Origin: Synanceia verrucosa
Lineage: Eukaryota > Chordata > Actinopteri > Perciformes > Synanceiidae
Direction of reading: 5' to 3'
DNA: 64,000 nt
NCBI GenBank assembly: GCA_029721515.1
Contig: CM056563.1
Coordinates: forward strand, 16,000,454 to 16,064,453
Each line of letters opens with the position of its first letter. Positions within the stretch are counted from its first letter, which is position 1. Shown here in pieces: positions 48,791-60,823 of the stretch. The notes under the pieces were generated by a model. That model worked only from the letters and a program-made list of their open reading frames with translations. It was not told where the DNA came from and made no database searches. A program made the position numbers and the translations under genes.

Positions 48791-50210
48791 GGTTATCACC
48801 GCTGTGTCAAATACAGTTTAAATATTAAATTTAAAATTTAAATTACAATACATTTGTAGTTGTTTTAAAGTGTATTTTATTTCTTTATGTTAACTGTCTC
48901 TGTTATCATTTCACTTTTATAGTATTTCTATATTACCACTTCTGGTAGTTTTCACATAATTAATTCAGGAATTGATAGACCTTTTTTACATTAGGGTCCT
49001 TCAGAGAGGGTTTTACAGTTGATAGAATAAAAGGAACCAACCTTATGCAAGAGCTGAATTTCAGGTACCATGGACACCTTTTCATTATGTTGGAGATTAT
49101 TTCTGTGCTGGAAAAAGTAACATCTTCAAACATCTTTCCACACTTCACTGACCATTTTTGGTGAAATAACAATAACATGTGAAACTTTTATTATTATGGG
49201 TATTTTTACTCTTCAGTATTGACCAGCAAGCTGCTTTGTGAATGTGTACATGGATTTGCATGTGTATGAGCAAAAACTGTGGCATTCTTAATTACTGGAA
49301 TAAATTAGTCTAGAACATTGTACTTCTATGTAAATTATGTATAGTCTTTATTTCATTACAGGGGTATGCCACAAATCATTTGTAAGAGACTGACATTGAA
49401 TGACATTCATCAGGTCTCTTGTAAATTTAAAGACATATTATACAAACATTTTAGAATTGGAATAATTCTCCATGTGCACGTGGCTGTCTGAGATCACCAT
49501 GATGAGTTGCTCCTGGGAAGAGGTGAACTTGTTTGTAATCCATTAAGACAGTGCCTGATAGATGTGCAAGAGTCACCCTTAAAAAGAGCAATGATTCCTG
49601 ACCCATATGATTTCAATAATATTCTTTTAAATACAAAGACCGTGAAAGAAATAATAACAAAACATATTGTGGAACAAAATTGTTTGCATAATAATAATAC
49701 AACAAATAACATCTAGTCCCTACTTAGTCTTTATCGATACACTGTATATCTTTTTAACTATTTAATCAATACATGTCAATAAGTCTTACCAAGAAATGAA
49801 GATACTGAATTCAAGTTGAACTCACTTTGCAATTACATTGATATCTGTGATATATTTACGACGAAGACGTCAAACCATAGTGTCAACACGTAAATAACAA
49901 CTACTGATTTACTTCCTATAACCACAAGTTAAAATTCCTGCAGTCATACCTTCAGTTTGTGTTGCAATACTGAAACACCACATTTTTAGGAACATTTCAC
50001 TGTGAGGTCTATAGGGTCAGGTAGAGTTAAGGGTCTGTCTGATTTTTCTCCATAATGGTGAAATTTACGAAATACTAAAAGCTGGATGAAAGTCTGGATT
50101 GGTGAGGCCTTTTTATGGTTAAAATCCATACTGTATATTTCTCTTTGGCTCCATGATATACTGTAATTATATCACAACCAATGACCTATAGACAAGTAGA
50201 ATACTTATAA
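48791..50210. other. Spacer between mief1 and the fusion enzyme gene
   Basis: This includes the 3' UTR of the minus-strand fusion gene; a candidate AATAAA is at 49347-49352. Small frames on both strands (e.g. 49494-49716) overlap and have no domain signal. No recognised repeat. Confidence 0.5.
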
Positions 50211-53200
50211 TCAGGGCATGTATTTTGCTCCTTTCATCCTGGGAATGATATGCATATCTCTGATGTCATCATGCTGAAGCAACCAACACAAGTAGCGCTC
50301 CGTTCCCATGCCCCATCCACTGGTAAGGAGTGGTTTCGCTTGCCGCATGTTAATATACCATTTGTAGGACTGCTCTGGCACTGCATGGTGCCTGAGGGCC
50401 TCCTGTACCATCTCAGGGGTGGAATGACGTTCACCAAGACCCACTGTCTCACCCAGGCCCAGGAGCAGGTCGGCAGCTTTGGCTTTGCACTGCCCAGTGC
50501 CCTCCACATAGGCCTGGTAGAAGGGAACTCCTAGATGGTCCATCTCAGTCAGCCAAACAGCTCCTCCATATTTTTCTATCAAGACCCGTTCTCCTTTACG
50601 TGTCAACTTTCTGCCAAACCGTGGCTGACCATCTTGTACCCACTCTAAGCAGTCTGCAGAGGGCATCATGGGAATGGCCTGGTCGAGAGGGACTCGTGGA
50701 AGGGGAGTTTTCCCATCCAGCTTATTCAGCATGGCTTTGATGTGCGTAAGGGTCCCGGCGGTGTTGAGGATCATATCAGAGTGTTTCTTCAGCATGGACT
50801 TGGTGAGATGAGCCAAGTATCCCTCTGCTGTTGAAATGGCACTGTCCATGTCACCCAACAGTTCACATTCCACGTGGTAGAACTGGTTCAAGTGTGTGGC
50901 ATCAGGATCTTCCCCTCTAAAGCTGGGAGATATGTAGTACGTCCCTGGCAGGTCCTCCTGGAAGCGAAGGAAGTATTCAAGAACAAACTGCATTGAGTCA
51001 GCCAGGTAGATGTCCTGGCCCAGCAGGTTAACAGACACTGGTTCTGAGTCTGATCCCAAGCCCATTGGAGAAGAGATGGTGTCTGTGGTGAGAGGGGTCA
51101 GAGCGTAGGAGAACTGGCGGCAAGTGTGGAAATATTCCACTGTGCTGTGGAAAAGAGTGTTTTGAATCTGGAACAGGTTACGATACCACTGGCTGTTGAT
51201 GGCAAGTGTGGAGTGAGACTGAGGGTCTTGCCATGAATGAGTTGGCCTGCACTGGGTGATTTTTGAGTGCATCTTTTTGAGGGCCTCAGGGTCAGCAGCT
51301 GGGCCAGCCAGTGATGACACATATCCAGGGTAGCTTTGGAAGAACTCTGGTTGCAGATCAGCAGGCTTAGCGCCATCTGGCGGAGACAACAGAGGGATCA
51401 GCTTGGCATGAGCATAATCAATCTCAAAGCCCTCAAAGATCAGAGCAACACCTCGAGCTCTCATCGACTCTTTCAGTAGTCGAGCAACTTTGTATGTGGA
51501 TAAGATCAGTGCATTGTAGTCAGCTTCCTCCAGTTTGAAAATATCACTGGACAGATGTTTGCGTGGCACCACAACAGTTACTCCAGGAGTGTTTGGGTAT
51601 GGTGTCAGGAAGGCAACATGCTCACTGTCTTCCCACACCCTCCACTGCTGATGCTCTCCACGTACAATACGACTGAACAGGTTATCACTGGAAGCTTCCC
51701 CAAAAAAGTCAAAGCAAGAGGGTGCATTTGGTGTTGGCAGTCCATTTCTAATCTTGGCTTGAACCTGGGCCAGTGCCTCATCATCCCAGCGTGGGCCACT
51801 TTTTGAGGTGCAGTAGCCAGGATCGTGAGCGTGGAATTGCTCTTCATTTGCTAGATGGGGCTGCCAGTTTGGCTCGAGGCCATGAAGAGGGAGCAGTCTG
51901 ATTTGTGCTGGCTGATTAGGAGTTGGACTGAAAACCAAAGCACAGCGTTGCACTCCCAATCGCTTGCATAGCAAGTTTGACACAGCTCTTGCTCCTTGTA
52001 GCATAGCCACAAAGTCAGGTGTAGCCAGATGGAAGATACTGCTTGCCCCACTAAGAGTTTTTCTAGTCAGAATGGTTGACCCAGGGATCCAGGGTTTGGG
52101 ATCCAGGTAAGCAACCAGCTCATCTGTTTCCCAGATCACATTGGCAAAGCTCTTCAGAGGCCTGAGGACCTCTACTCTTGAAATGCCATCTATCATTGAG
52201 GCCACAAACATCACTCCATTGGTTTCAATGATGGCATCACCTTTTGCGTCCACAGCAATGATTCCTGCACAGACCCCATCTAGATTTTCAGCCATCACCT
52301 CCCTACATGCCTGTCTAAGGCTGCAGCCTGTGTTGTAATAGAGACCGGCTATTTTCTGTGCAACTGTGTGTCTCAGAAATACATCTCCATCTCCAGAGCA
52401 GGCAATCGCTAACTTGTCATCAGCATATATTCCTGCCCCAACTACTGCTGTATCCCCAACTCTCCCTTTCAGCTTTCCTACTAGTCCTCCTGTGGATGTT
52501 GCAGCAGACAACCCACTCCATCGATCCAAGGCCACGGCTCCAACTGTCTGAGGGTGATTGTTTTTTGAGTTGTTTCCTCCAGCGAGCTTGGCAATTAACT
52601 GTCTGTGGCGTATATCAGTGTAGAAATACTCAGGCCCGAAAGGCTTCTCCGTCCCGTCTAACCCTCGCAGAAGCTCCTCAGCCCCATCTCCCACAATGAG
52701 TGAATGTGAGCTTTTCTCCATGACACATCTGGCTGCTTTTATGGGGTTCTTCACACTTTGCACACAAGCAACAGATCCTGACCTCATTGCATTACCATCC
52801 ACAATGGTTGCTTCCATTTCATTTTTGCCATCTTTGTTGAATACTGAGCCTTTACCTGCATTGAACAGGAAGCAGTTCTCCAGAGCTTCTACTGACTTCT
52901 GAACTGCATCCAGACTCTTGCCACCTCGTTGAAGCACTTGGGATCCAAGAGTTAAGGCTGTCTGCAGAGCAAACTCAATGACCCCAATCACTTCGGGGTT
53001 CAGCATCATCTCCTCTCCAGCACCACCATGGATCACTAGACTGTAGTCTGTGCTCATGCCAGAGGTGGAGTCATCAGTAATGTTGCCATTCCCTGGCTTC
53101 TCTGGGCAGTGGTTTGTCTCTCCATTCATTTTCTCAGTTTGACCCTGATTCAGTAAACACTCTAGGGCTCCCATTTGGTTTGCAATAGCGTACCTAACAG

Positions 53201-55377
53201 CTAGAAGCATCACTAACTTCAGGTTCATCATAAGGCTCTCTTGAAGCTTCTCCAGTACCAAAGCAAAGCTCCCTTTTCCATTCAGCACTATGCGAACCTT
53301 GTCTGTTTTCCCAAGGTAGGTTACAGCCAACTGATCTAGAGCATACACATTCCCAACACCACACTCCACACCCTCCATCATATCTGTACCTGTGAGATAC
53401 ACAGACGGACACCCAAAGGGGTCCAGGTACTTCTTCAGTGGGTTGTCAGATGGCAATGATTGACGCAGGCCAGCTACATGGGGACCAACTCCTTGACCAC
53501 TTTTGGTGTTTCTGATGAGGCGCTTATGCTCCAAAAATGCAACATGGAACAAGCGTAGGAGGTCAGCAGTGTATTGGACTGTGTTATCTGAGCCAGTGCA
53601 AGATGACAAGGCACCTATTAACTTGTGGGAATGCATGGTCATGGAGTATGTTGGATCACAGCGGCCATGTTTGAAGTGGCGGACATGGGTCGGTGTGACA
53701 AGCATGTGTTTGGCTGCAGATTCCCCAAGAGTCTGCCTCAGGGAAAGCTGCAAAGAGAAGTTGATCCAAGCATCATACAGGCCTCTCTGCCCTCTGAGAG
53801 TAGAAAAGACATCAGGATAGGAGCACACATCAAAAGTGAGAACTGGATGAGTTGCTTTTAAGTCAGGACTCAGTTTGGGAGTATTTAATCCTTGCAGGGG
53901 AAATGTTAGGGATGTTAGAGATGAGTTAACACTGTTTACTGTGACAGACCCATTCACATTTTCGGTGTCAGTATAGATTAGGTTTAAGTCAACAGTCTCA
54001 GACAGATTGTACACATGCTGAGTCACAAGTCCTGCCACCATCCCATCCACAGCACTGTGTTCAAACACCATCCCAGCTGTGCTGTCCTTGAACACCACCA
54101 AGTTCACCACCTGTCAAAAAAATAGGCAAACAAAGAATCACTTTTTTTGTCCACTGAGTCTGAGTGATCATTGTAGGCTCTGTCCTCTTATAATAGCAAT
54201 GTTAATATACTGTATTCATTAATATTAATATATTAATGTAATGTGTTGAATCATTGCTATTTATTTATCTTAAAACATGTTTAAACATGTTCGAATTCAG
54301 CTTATTGACATCCACTTTTGAGAGTGGATGAAATGTCAGATATGCTGACCTTTTATTCACTTTTGATGAGAGTGGCTTAAATGAGTGTGTGAAAGAGGTG
54401 AGGAATCTTATATCAGCTGGGGTTAAAATCTTTTTCCAGATCGTATCCAATACCTTGTCATAGTATCTTCGATGTGGACTGTCTGCTCCTCCTCCCAGCC
54501 TCACTGCATTGAGGATATCAGCCAGTTCAGAGGGTGCCTTGCAGTCTTCCAGACAGAGAGCCAGCACAGCACTCTCCATCAGCCCCAGCGATGCTGCTGC
54601 ATCTCCTCCTCGCCCCAGGATCTCCTCCCTGGTGGCAGCCCAGACTCTGCGCTCCATGGCCGACAGGCTACAAATGACAGTGGGATCATTCTGTTTTCCT
54701 GCCCTGGGTTGATCCATCACCTGAGCCAGCTGCTTGTAGATGTCAATGAACGGTCGAGCAGAAACCGTCCCACCAGTGCTGGGACGCTCCAGTATGTCAA
54801 CAGGGAACACTCCTCCAGCACAGGTGACGATGGCATGGAGGCTTTCTGGATAGACCTGGAGATAACAAGCTACAGTTAACAAATGGAGCAGACTTGACGT
54901 ACTGCATTATCATTGTGTTTTGATGAATCTCACCTTAATCTCATCTTGACTCCTTCCAGGTATCCGGCTGGCAGCGAATACCTCAGACTGCTGTGTGCGC
55001 TCCATCGGCACACCGCCCTCCAGTGACAGTGGTTCACTGTACAGCTTTGCTGCTGCCCAGAGCAGAGCGGCTGCTCTCCCCATTTGGGTACTTCTCTTTG
55101 CTTTAGAGGGAAGAAGAACAACAGGGAGGGCAGTGGAGGTTGGCAGGGGGTCAGCACAAGACAGCAGACCTTTCTTGAACTGCCTCGTCACCCAGTTCTC
55201 TTGGCCTGAAGCAAAGGCTGCCAGTTTTTGCTGGGCCTCTTCGAGGAGCTCCCTCTGCTGCTCCAGTGTATTTTTGAAGTCTGGGTAAAGGTCAGGACTT
55301 AAAGTGAGCTGCAGGACACGGCTCACTTCTTGCAAGGTAACTTCCAACACTGGAACAGGATAGTTGAGCAGGGCCAT
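50211..55377 (-). CDS. Carnitine acyltransferase / L-asparaginase / HIT / AsnRS-like fusion enzyme
   Basis: Three exons, 55377-54934, 54855-54454 and 54110-50211, all phase 0, total 4,746 nt and 1,581 residues. Domains in order: (1) choline/carnitine acyltransferase, about 1-600, with catalytic His300/Asp304 in EHSAVDGM and the RHFKHGRCD block near 426-434; (2) T2-family Ntn asparaginase/isoaspartyl peptidase, about 637-930, starting SLVIHGGAGE, nucleophile Thr804 in QTVGAVALD, then TSTGG and GRVGDTAVVGAG; (3) two HIT-like domains, about 932-1065 and 1090-1235, the first without the His triad and the second retaining only YAHAKLIP; (4) a class II aaRS core of AsnRS/AspRS/AS-AR type, about 1250-1581, with motif 2 FRGEDPDATHLNQFYHVE and motif 3 GWGMGTERYLCW. 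No anticodon-binding OB-fold or C-terminal peroxisomal signal is seen. The start is the ATG giving a normal acyltransferase N-terminus (LNYPVPVLEVTLQE); a short upstream exon is possible. Function unknown; domain identities are firm. Confidence 0.9.
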
Positions 55378-55676
55378 CCTGGTGATATGGATGCTTGATG
55401 GAGAACTAAAAGAGAGAAAGACGAAATGATGTTTTTTATTTCAGTAAATACATCTGCAATACAACATACTGTGTAAATGTCTTAGATATAACGTCACCAC
55501 TATAACCTCTGACCTGATCTTACATGTTGCACCTTTAACAAAATTACTCCACACGAGAACGGGGAACCACAGTCAGATATATAGACCTTGGAATCCCTGA
55601 CTTCCCTGATTTCCTCTAGCGCCATCCTGAGGTTGAATTTTGTTGTTTCTTTATTGTAAAGCTACAGGGTTCTGCA

Positions 55677-55722
<46 letters not shown>

Positions 55723-57460
55723 CACACACACACTGGTGTCCTTTCCCTTTTCATTTCCATCACATGATGTCCAACCTTTCTTACATTAGTGGAATCAATT
55801 ATTCAGTTATCTGATTTTTGGTAAGGGGCAGCTGATTCAAACACAGACCTCTTTGTGTATTAATGCAGTAAACAAGAATGGAATGCATCCAGATTTTGTT
55901 TCTGTTAGACAATGCCTCCTGGACTCAGTAGCTATGGGGAGCAGAGCTATGACTGTTAACTAATACCATCTGCTGGCACGTGAAAGCACTTACTTCCTCT
56001 CCACTACTCCTCTGTACAAAACTAAGGCTTGGCTTTTTCTTTTATTAGTGGTCAAGGGAATGCATCCTTCTCTGTATGCCTGTTGCAAAATTAGATTTCT
56101 CCTGATTTGTCTCATCAGTTCAAATACAATGCTGGCTGTCTGTTTTCTGATTCTAGTTAGGCTCTGCAAGGATACTGGTCTTGTGATTCCAATAGCTCTT
56201 TTACTAAATACAGGCAGTATAACCAGCACTGCCTCTACATGTGTTATACATAATATATAAATTTTCCCTCAGGCATCATAAAGTATGCATCTTTATATCT
56301 TATATCTTTGATAAACTTTGGTTGTTTTCAGTATTGAAGCGATCACGATTCACAAACTTTAAAAAAAAATATAAAACATTAAAAAAAGTGTGTCTTTATT
56401 TCTAATTGTTTCAGTTCATCCGCATTATATGAGAAGTTTTCTCACTTTGTGCATCAAGCCTTTCAGATCATTTCCATTTTATCTGCTGAGGTTTTGGGAT
56501 AGCTGTCTCTGTGATACCTCATTACAACTGAGGTACAGTAAATTTAGTTTGTTCTGCTCAAAGCTTTGGAAATTTGAAAAAAAAATTACAGCACCCCAAA
56601 TACTCAGGATATGCCACAGAAATAACCAAAGAAATAGTCCCTGTGAAAATAGTTAACAGTCGGGTGTGTGACTTAATCAGACGGTTTTTCAGTCGGTTTG
56701 TTCTTCAAAATAGATGTCAGGTTTCATTATGACCTCCTTTTTCATTTCTAGCTCACCAAAACAAAATGATTTATTCTAAAAGAACATTACTCAACTGTAC
56801 TGTAATTATAGACATAATAGCGGGAACAATATTAACATATTATTTGTCCTCATGTTTTTTGAGTTGCAGGACTTATGGTCTTCCAATTTAAAACTATTCT
56901 CAAAACAAGAAATTACCCCCAAAACCACCAAGAACCATCAAAGTGACAGAATACTATATATGTTTTTAATTTTGCTTTTTAATGTAGTGATATACCCAAA
57001 GAAGGTATTCTTAAGTGTTTTATTTCCTTTTTACGTCAAAAATAAAAAAAAAACCCTTATTCAGTCTCAAACGTCACATACTGATACACATACACTGCAC
57101 ATGTATACATAATTATGGTCCATTCTTGCTTTTCTATGTTGTTCACATTTATGTAATTATTTCAGAAAGAATCTTCCTACCTCAATATGGAAATTCCTCA
57201 AAGATCTGGCCAGCTGGTAGGATGGAAGAGCAGTCAGTGGGAGGAAAACTTGGTTGGACTACAAAAACAAGGGTGCCTATAATAAAGAAGCAGTGACTCC
57301 AATTAAGCAATTCAGTTTTCTGCCTCCTCTCGCTGTGTGTCTGTCTGTCTGTCTATACCGTCCCATGTCTGTCACACAGTCTAACTGCACCAAAACACCA
57401 CCATCATCACTATTTAAGGCAACATTTAGACATACTATATAACAGGGAGTGTTGCTACAA
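55378..57460. other. 5' flank of the fusion gene, no further gene
   Basis: The nearest part should hold the promoter; an acceptor-like CTCTCTTTTAG about 30 bases before the start ATG suggests an untranslated first exon upstream. The remainder is AT-rich with a long CA microsatellite and a short TGTC run near 57340. No coding exon seen. Confidence 0.5.
55679..55733. repeat. (CA)n microsatellite
   Basis: CA dinucleotide run of about 55 bases with a single G interruption, about 300 bases upstream of the fusion enzyme start codon. Confidence 0.95.
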
Positions 57461-57960
57461 TGAAAGCCAATTTTATTTGTATAGTCCAGTATCAAAATGA
57501 TGAATTAGCCTCAGAGGAATTTACAATCTGAACAGGATATGACACCTTCTGTCCTTTACAAACGACCCTCACATCGACCAAGGAAAAACTCCCACCAAAA
57601 AGGGAAAAAAAGGTAAAAACCTCAGGAAGAACAGATGGACAGACGTGCCATGTCATTTGTAAAGAGTAACAACAATGTAAAGCACACATAGACACTCCAT
57701 ATGACAACAGTTAATACATATGAAATTGTATGGAGAGAAAGTGTCCAAGGGGAGGAGGAGCAGCAAGCTGTTGGCGATGGATTCTGAGCGACATGTCCTC
57801 CTCTCCACCACGACAAACAGGAGAAGCCTCATCGTCTTGGGGAGAATCAATGGCCAGAAATTCATCAACCTTCTGAACATATGCTATGATATTATGGTAC
57901 ATCTGGCGATGGTGCTTCAGTCTATAGATACACTGTGGTGCCATCATGTATAATCAAAGG
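57461..57960. repeat. Interspersed repeat (CCTCAGAGGAATTT family)
   Basis: Begins GCCAATTTTATTTGTATAGT, then GCCTCAGAGGAATTTACAAT, ACCAAGGAAAAACTCCCACC and CTCAGGAAGAACAGATGGAC. It shares these blocks, in order, with copies at 33537-33660 and (inverted) 63405-63650. The many overlapping frames inside it are not genes. Confidence 0.7.
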
Positions 57961-58228
57961 CCAGAGCACAAACAAACTAAACGAGGTGTCTTTTGTATTT
58001 CATTCTGTGATATAGGAGAGTAAAAGTATACTGTATCAGAAGTCATGCTCAAATGTTCTGCCTGAAAACTATTTAAATACAATACAACACATATTTGAGT
58101 AAATTATTATAGTATTTTTTTTATTATATTAGTACTATGTCATATTGTTATACTAAATTATAATTGTTATTGTTATGCATATGTTGTATCTTTAGATACA
58201 TAAATTATATTATCTCTCCATATTGTTT

Positions 58229-58230
<2 letters not shown>

Positions 58231-58287
<57 letters not shown>
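58231..58287. repeat. (TA)n microsatellite
   Basis: Pure TA run of about 57 bases. It creates long artificial Tyr-Ile frames on both strands. Confidence 0.97.
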
Positions 58288-58289
<2 letters not shown>

Positions 58290-58419
58290 TTCTGTGCAAT
58301 TACAGTCAACAACAATGTGGAATAATCCCATTCCATTTCCATGTGCAACAATACCACTTCAATGTGCAATACTCCAATTCTATAAATGTACATAACTTTT
58401 TTACGTACTTGTAGAAAAC

Positions 58420-58650
58420 TGTTTTACCCTAGCTACTGTGAAAACTGTGCCTTATTGCTGTAAATAGTGTCTTATTTCTTACGTGTTTTCTATTTTATTT
58501 TATTTTATTTTTGAGATGACTGTCTTCTTTTTTACATTTGATACATGTGACTGAGCACCATGCGGAACAGCGCTCCTAATTTCGTTTGCGTATGCACCGT
58601 CATGCAATGACAATAAAAGCTTTTGATTTGATTTGATTGATTTAAATGTA
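58420..58650 (+). repeat. Retroelement 3' tail-like repeat
   Basis: Ends GCACCATGCGGAACAGCGCT, then ATGCAATGACAATAAAAGCT and a TTTGATTTGATTTGATTGATT simple tail. This is the form of fish retroelement 3' ends with short tandem tails. A shorter similar tail, ACAATGACAATAAAG, occurs at 38832. Family not assigned. Confidence 0.5.
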
Positions 58651-60062
58651 CTCAGTTAGGTCCCACCACTGAATCACTCAGCAAACTGACTACCACACCA
58701 CTTGGTGGTGCTCTGGAGGGTCACAGACATCACCAGCAGAAGGCCTGTTATTGAAAGATAGTGGTTTGTTTCATGGAAATGGGACTACAGAGCGTTCCAC
58801 TGTAACTGGGAGTGTCATTTCTGGCAAATGACTCATCAATACCCCATAACCTCATTATTACACGGACAAGGTTAACACCATATTAGGTACTGTTATGGAG
58901 TTATAGAATAATTGATTGTGTTTTTGAATAACCTCAAACAATTCAAAAATTACTAGCAGCAGTAAAACTAAAAGTCAGTGATCGTTGATAAAGTATGATT
59001 TCCAGAGCAATAATATAACAGCACACAGCCATTTAAAGACAGAGGGGAGTGTTGATTGCTTGGGTGTTTCCCCTCATAAAATAATCTTTTACTTATTCAT
59101 ACGAACTTGGGAGAGATAAAAATGTTTTGCTGATAGTGTGAACACCATTCATCAATCATGAGCTACTTACAGTGTTACAGTGGAGTACACTTTTAAAAAT
59201 AGCTCACCAGTGATCTCATAATGAAATTAAAACCAACACACCCCAAACACAAGTAATTTACCTGGATTCAGTTAAAACAAACTAAACTTGTTGTTTACGT
59301 CTGCATAAAGAAGAAAGATACAAGGATGCACACATTAAATGTGCCATAGAATTTATTCATTCATTCACAAAATCATCTGGTGATGTACAGCATAGTAGGC
59401 CAGGTTACTTCTCAGGAATATTGTCTCTTGCTGCCAATGATAGCAGTGACATAGAGACAGTGATACTTTGTGAGCACTTTAACCTTCTTTTTGTATATCC
59501 CAGTTTGCTGAACCTCTCTTACAACAAACCTGGTAGTGTGCACCTTCACTTTTAACCTAGGTGTGAAAAAGTATTCAGGTATTCAGTTGAGTATTCCTCG
59601 AGGCAGACAGATGAGAAAAACATACCTGGGTTATTATAACAGTGATGAAACATGGAAAGTTTGACACAGGAATTCTCCCTCAGGGTGGAAGAAAGCATTA
59701 AATGTCCTTCACTACGATTTCCGCTAACCTGACATCATGAGATGCTTTTCAGGTATATGTAATGTGTTACAAACAAATGAGGAATTTGAGTAGTAGGAAG
59801 GAAGTCATAGGCATGCAGTACTACCACACAAAGCTGCAGTATAAACTCATCCGCAGCAACAATAAACATGAAAGAGGTGTGGTGAACAAAACATGCCTTT
59901 AATGTTTTTCTAATTACTTTCTGTAATTGTTCTTTCTCTCATGACAGTGTCACATTACAATCTGCTGTTTGCTAAAGTCCTGTGTTCACAGCGTTCAGTG
60001 TCATTTTCACCAAAGTAGTAGTAGTCAGAAGGTAACTAGTGGCTTTGATGGGAACATGGGTT
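58651..60062. other. Intergenic, nothing recognised
   Basis: No exon, RNA gene or clear repeat is seen on either strand. Confidence 0.6.
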
Positions 60063-60370
60063 GGGGCGGCATGGTGGTGTAGTGGTTAGCACTGTTGACT
60101 CACAGCAAGAAGGTACTGGGTTCGATTCCCGGCCCGGGGCCTTTCTGTGTGGAGTTTGCATGTTCTCCCCGTGTCTGCGTGGCTAATTTAAATTGACTGT
60201 AGGTGTGAATGTGAGTGTGAGTGGTTATCTGTCTCTATGTGTGCTGTGATGAACTGGAGACTTGTCCAGGGTGTCCCCTACCTTTCGCCCTAAGACAGCT
60301 GGCATAGACTCCAGTGCCCCCCCGCAACCTGATGTGACGATAAGCGGTAGAAAATGGACAGATGGATGTT
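60063..60370 (+). repeat. SINE with tRNA-like head
   Basis: Head GGGGCGGCATGGTGGTGTAG, then TGGTTAGCACTG (A-box region) and GGTTCGATTCCC (B box). The body contains GGAGTTTGCATGTTCTCCCC, and the tail reads GATAAGCGGTAGAAAATGGA followed by GATG. Same family as the truncated minus-strand copy at 34024-34295. Confidence 0.85.
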
Positions 60371-60733
60371 GGACCACTTTTGACAGATCCTGACCACTGC
60401 AGACCAGGAACACCCCACCAGAGCTGCAGTCCTGACCCAGAAGCTCTGACCCAGTCCTCTAGTCGTCACAGTTTGGTTCTTGTTGTCAAACTCACTTTAT
60501 AGTCAGCGTTATTCACTTGTCAGGGGTCATAATGTTCTTCCTGATTGGCTCATTTTCACAATCAGTCAGACCTTTGTTGCTTCCTTTTTTCCTATAGTTT
60601 CCCAGAAACACTGTTGAAAGCACAGTATGACTATATATACACAGAGGTTTAGTTTCAGTTTTGTTATTATTCATCTATTATCAGTTACTGATTACCTCAC
60701 TAAATGCATGTTACTGTGGGGTCTGTGATCCGT
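60371..60733. other. Intergenic before the TATA promoter
   Basis: No gene seen; this is the immediate upstream region of the promoter described next. Confidence 0.5.
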
Positions 60734-60823
60734 ATATAAAGGCTAGTATGATTAGAGACTGTAGCCAAGGCAGCAATATCTACGAGGCATCAAAAAAAGA
60801 GACACAAAAAAAACGTAAGTTTA
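60734..60823 (+). promoter_or_regulatory. TATA promoter and first exon of an unrecognised gene (copy A)
   Basis: TATATAAAGG at 60734, about 30 bases before a putative start. A leader with CCAAGGCAGCAATATCTACG and AGGCATCA follows, and then a donor AAAAC|GTAAGT near 60813. A possible second exon starts after TTCCTGCAG near 61053 and contains short ATG-started frames of no recognised family. The same TATA plus leader sequence recurs at 63934. Confidence 0.45.

Noticed and set aside
52358..52699. Plus-strand frames inside the fusion enzyme exon (also 53503-53861)
   Set aside because: Shadows of a minus-strand frame with clear asparaginase and acyltransferase motifs.
57492..57953. Cluster of six overlapping frames on both strands
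   Set aside because: The stretch is an interspersed repeat shared with 33.5 kb and 63.5 kb; no frame is consistent across the copies.
58205..58414. Tyr-Ile repeat proteins on both strands
   Set aside because: Products of the TA microsatellite.
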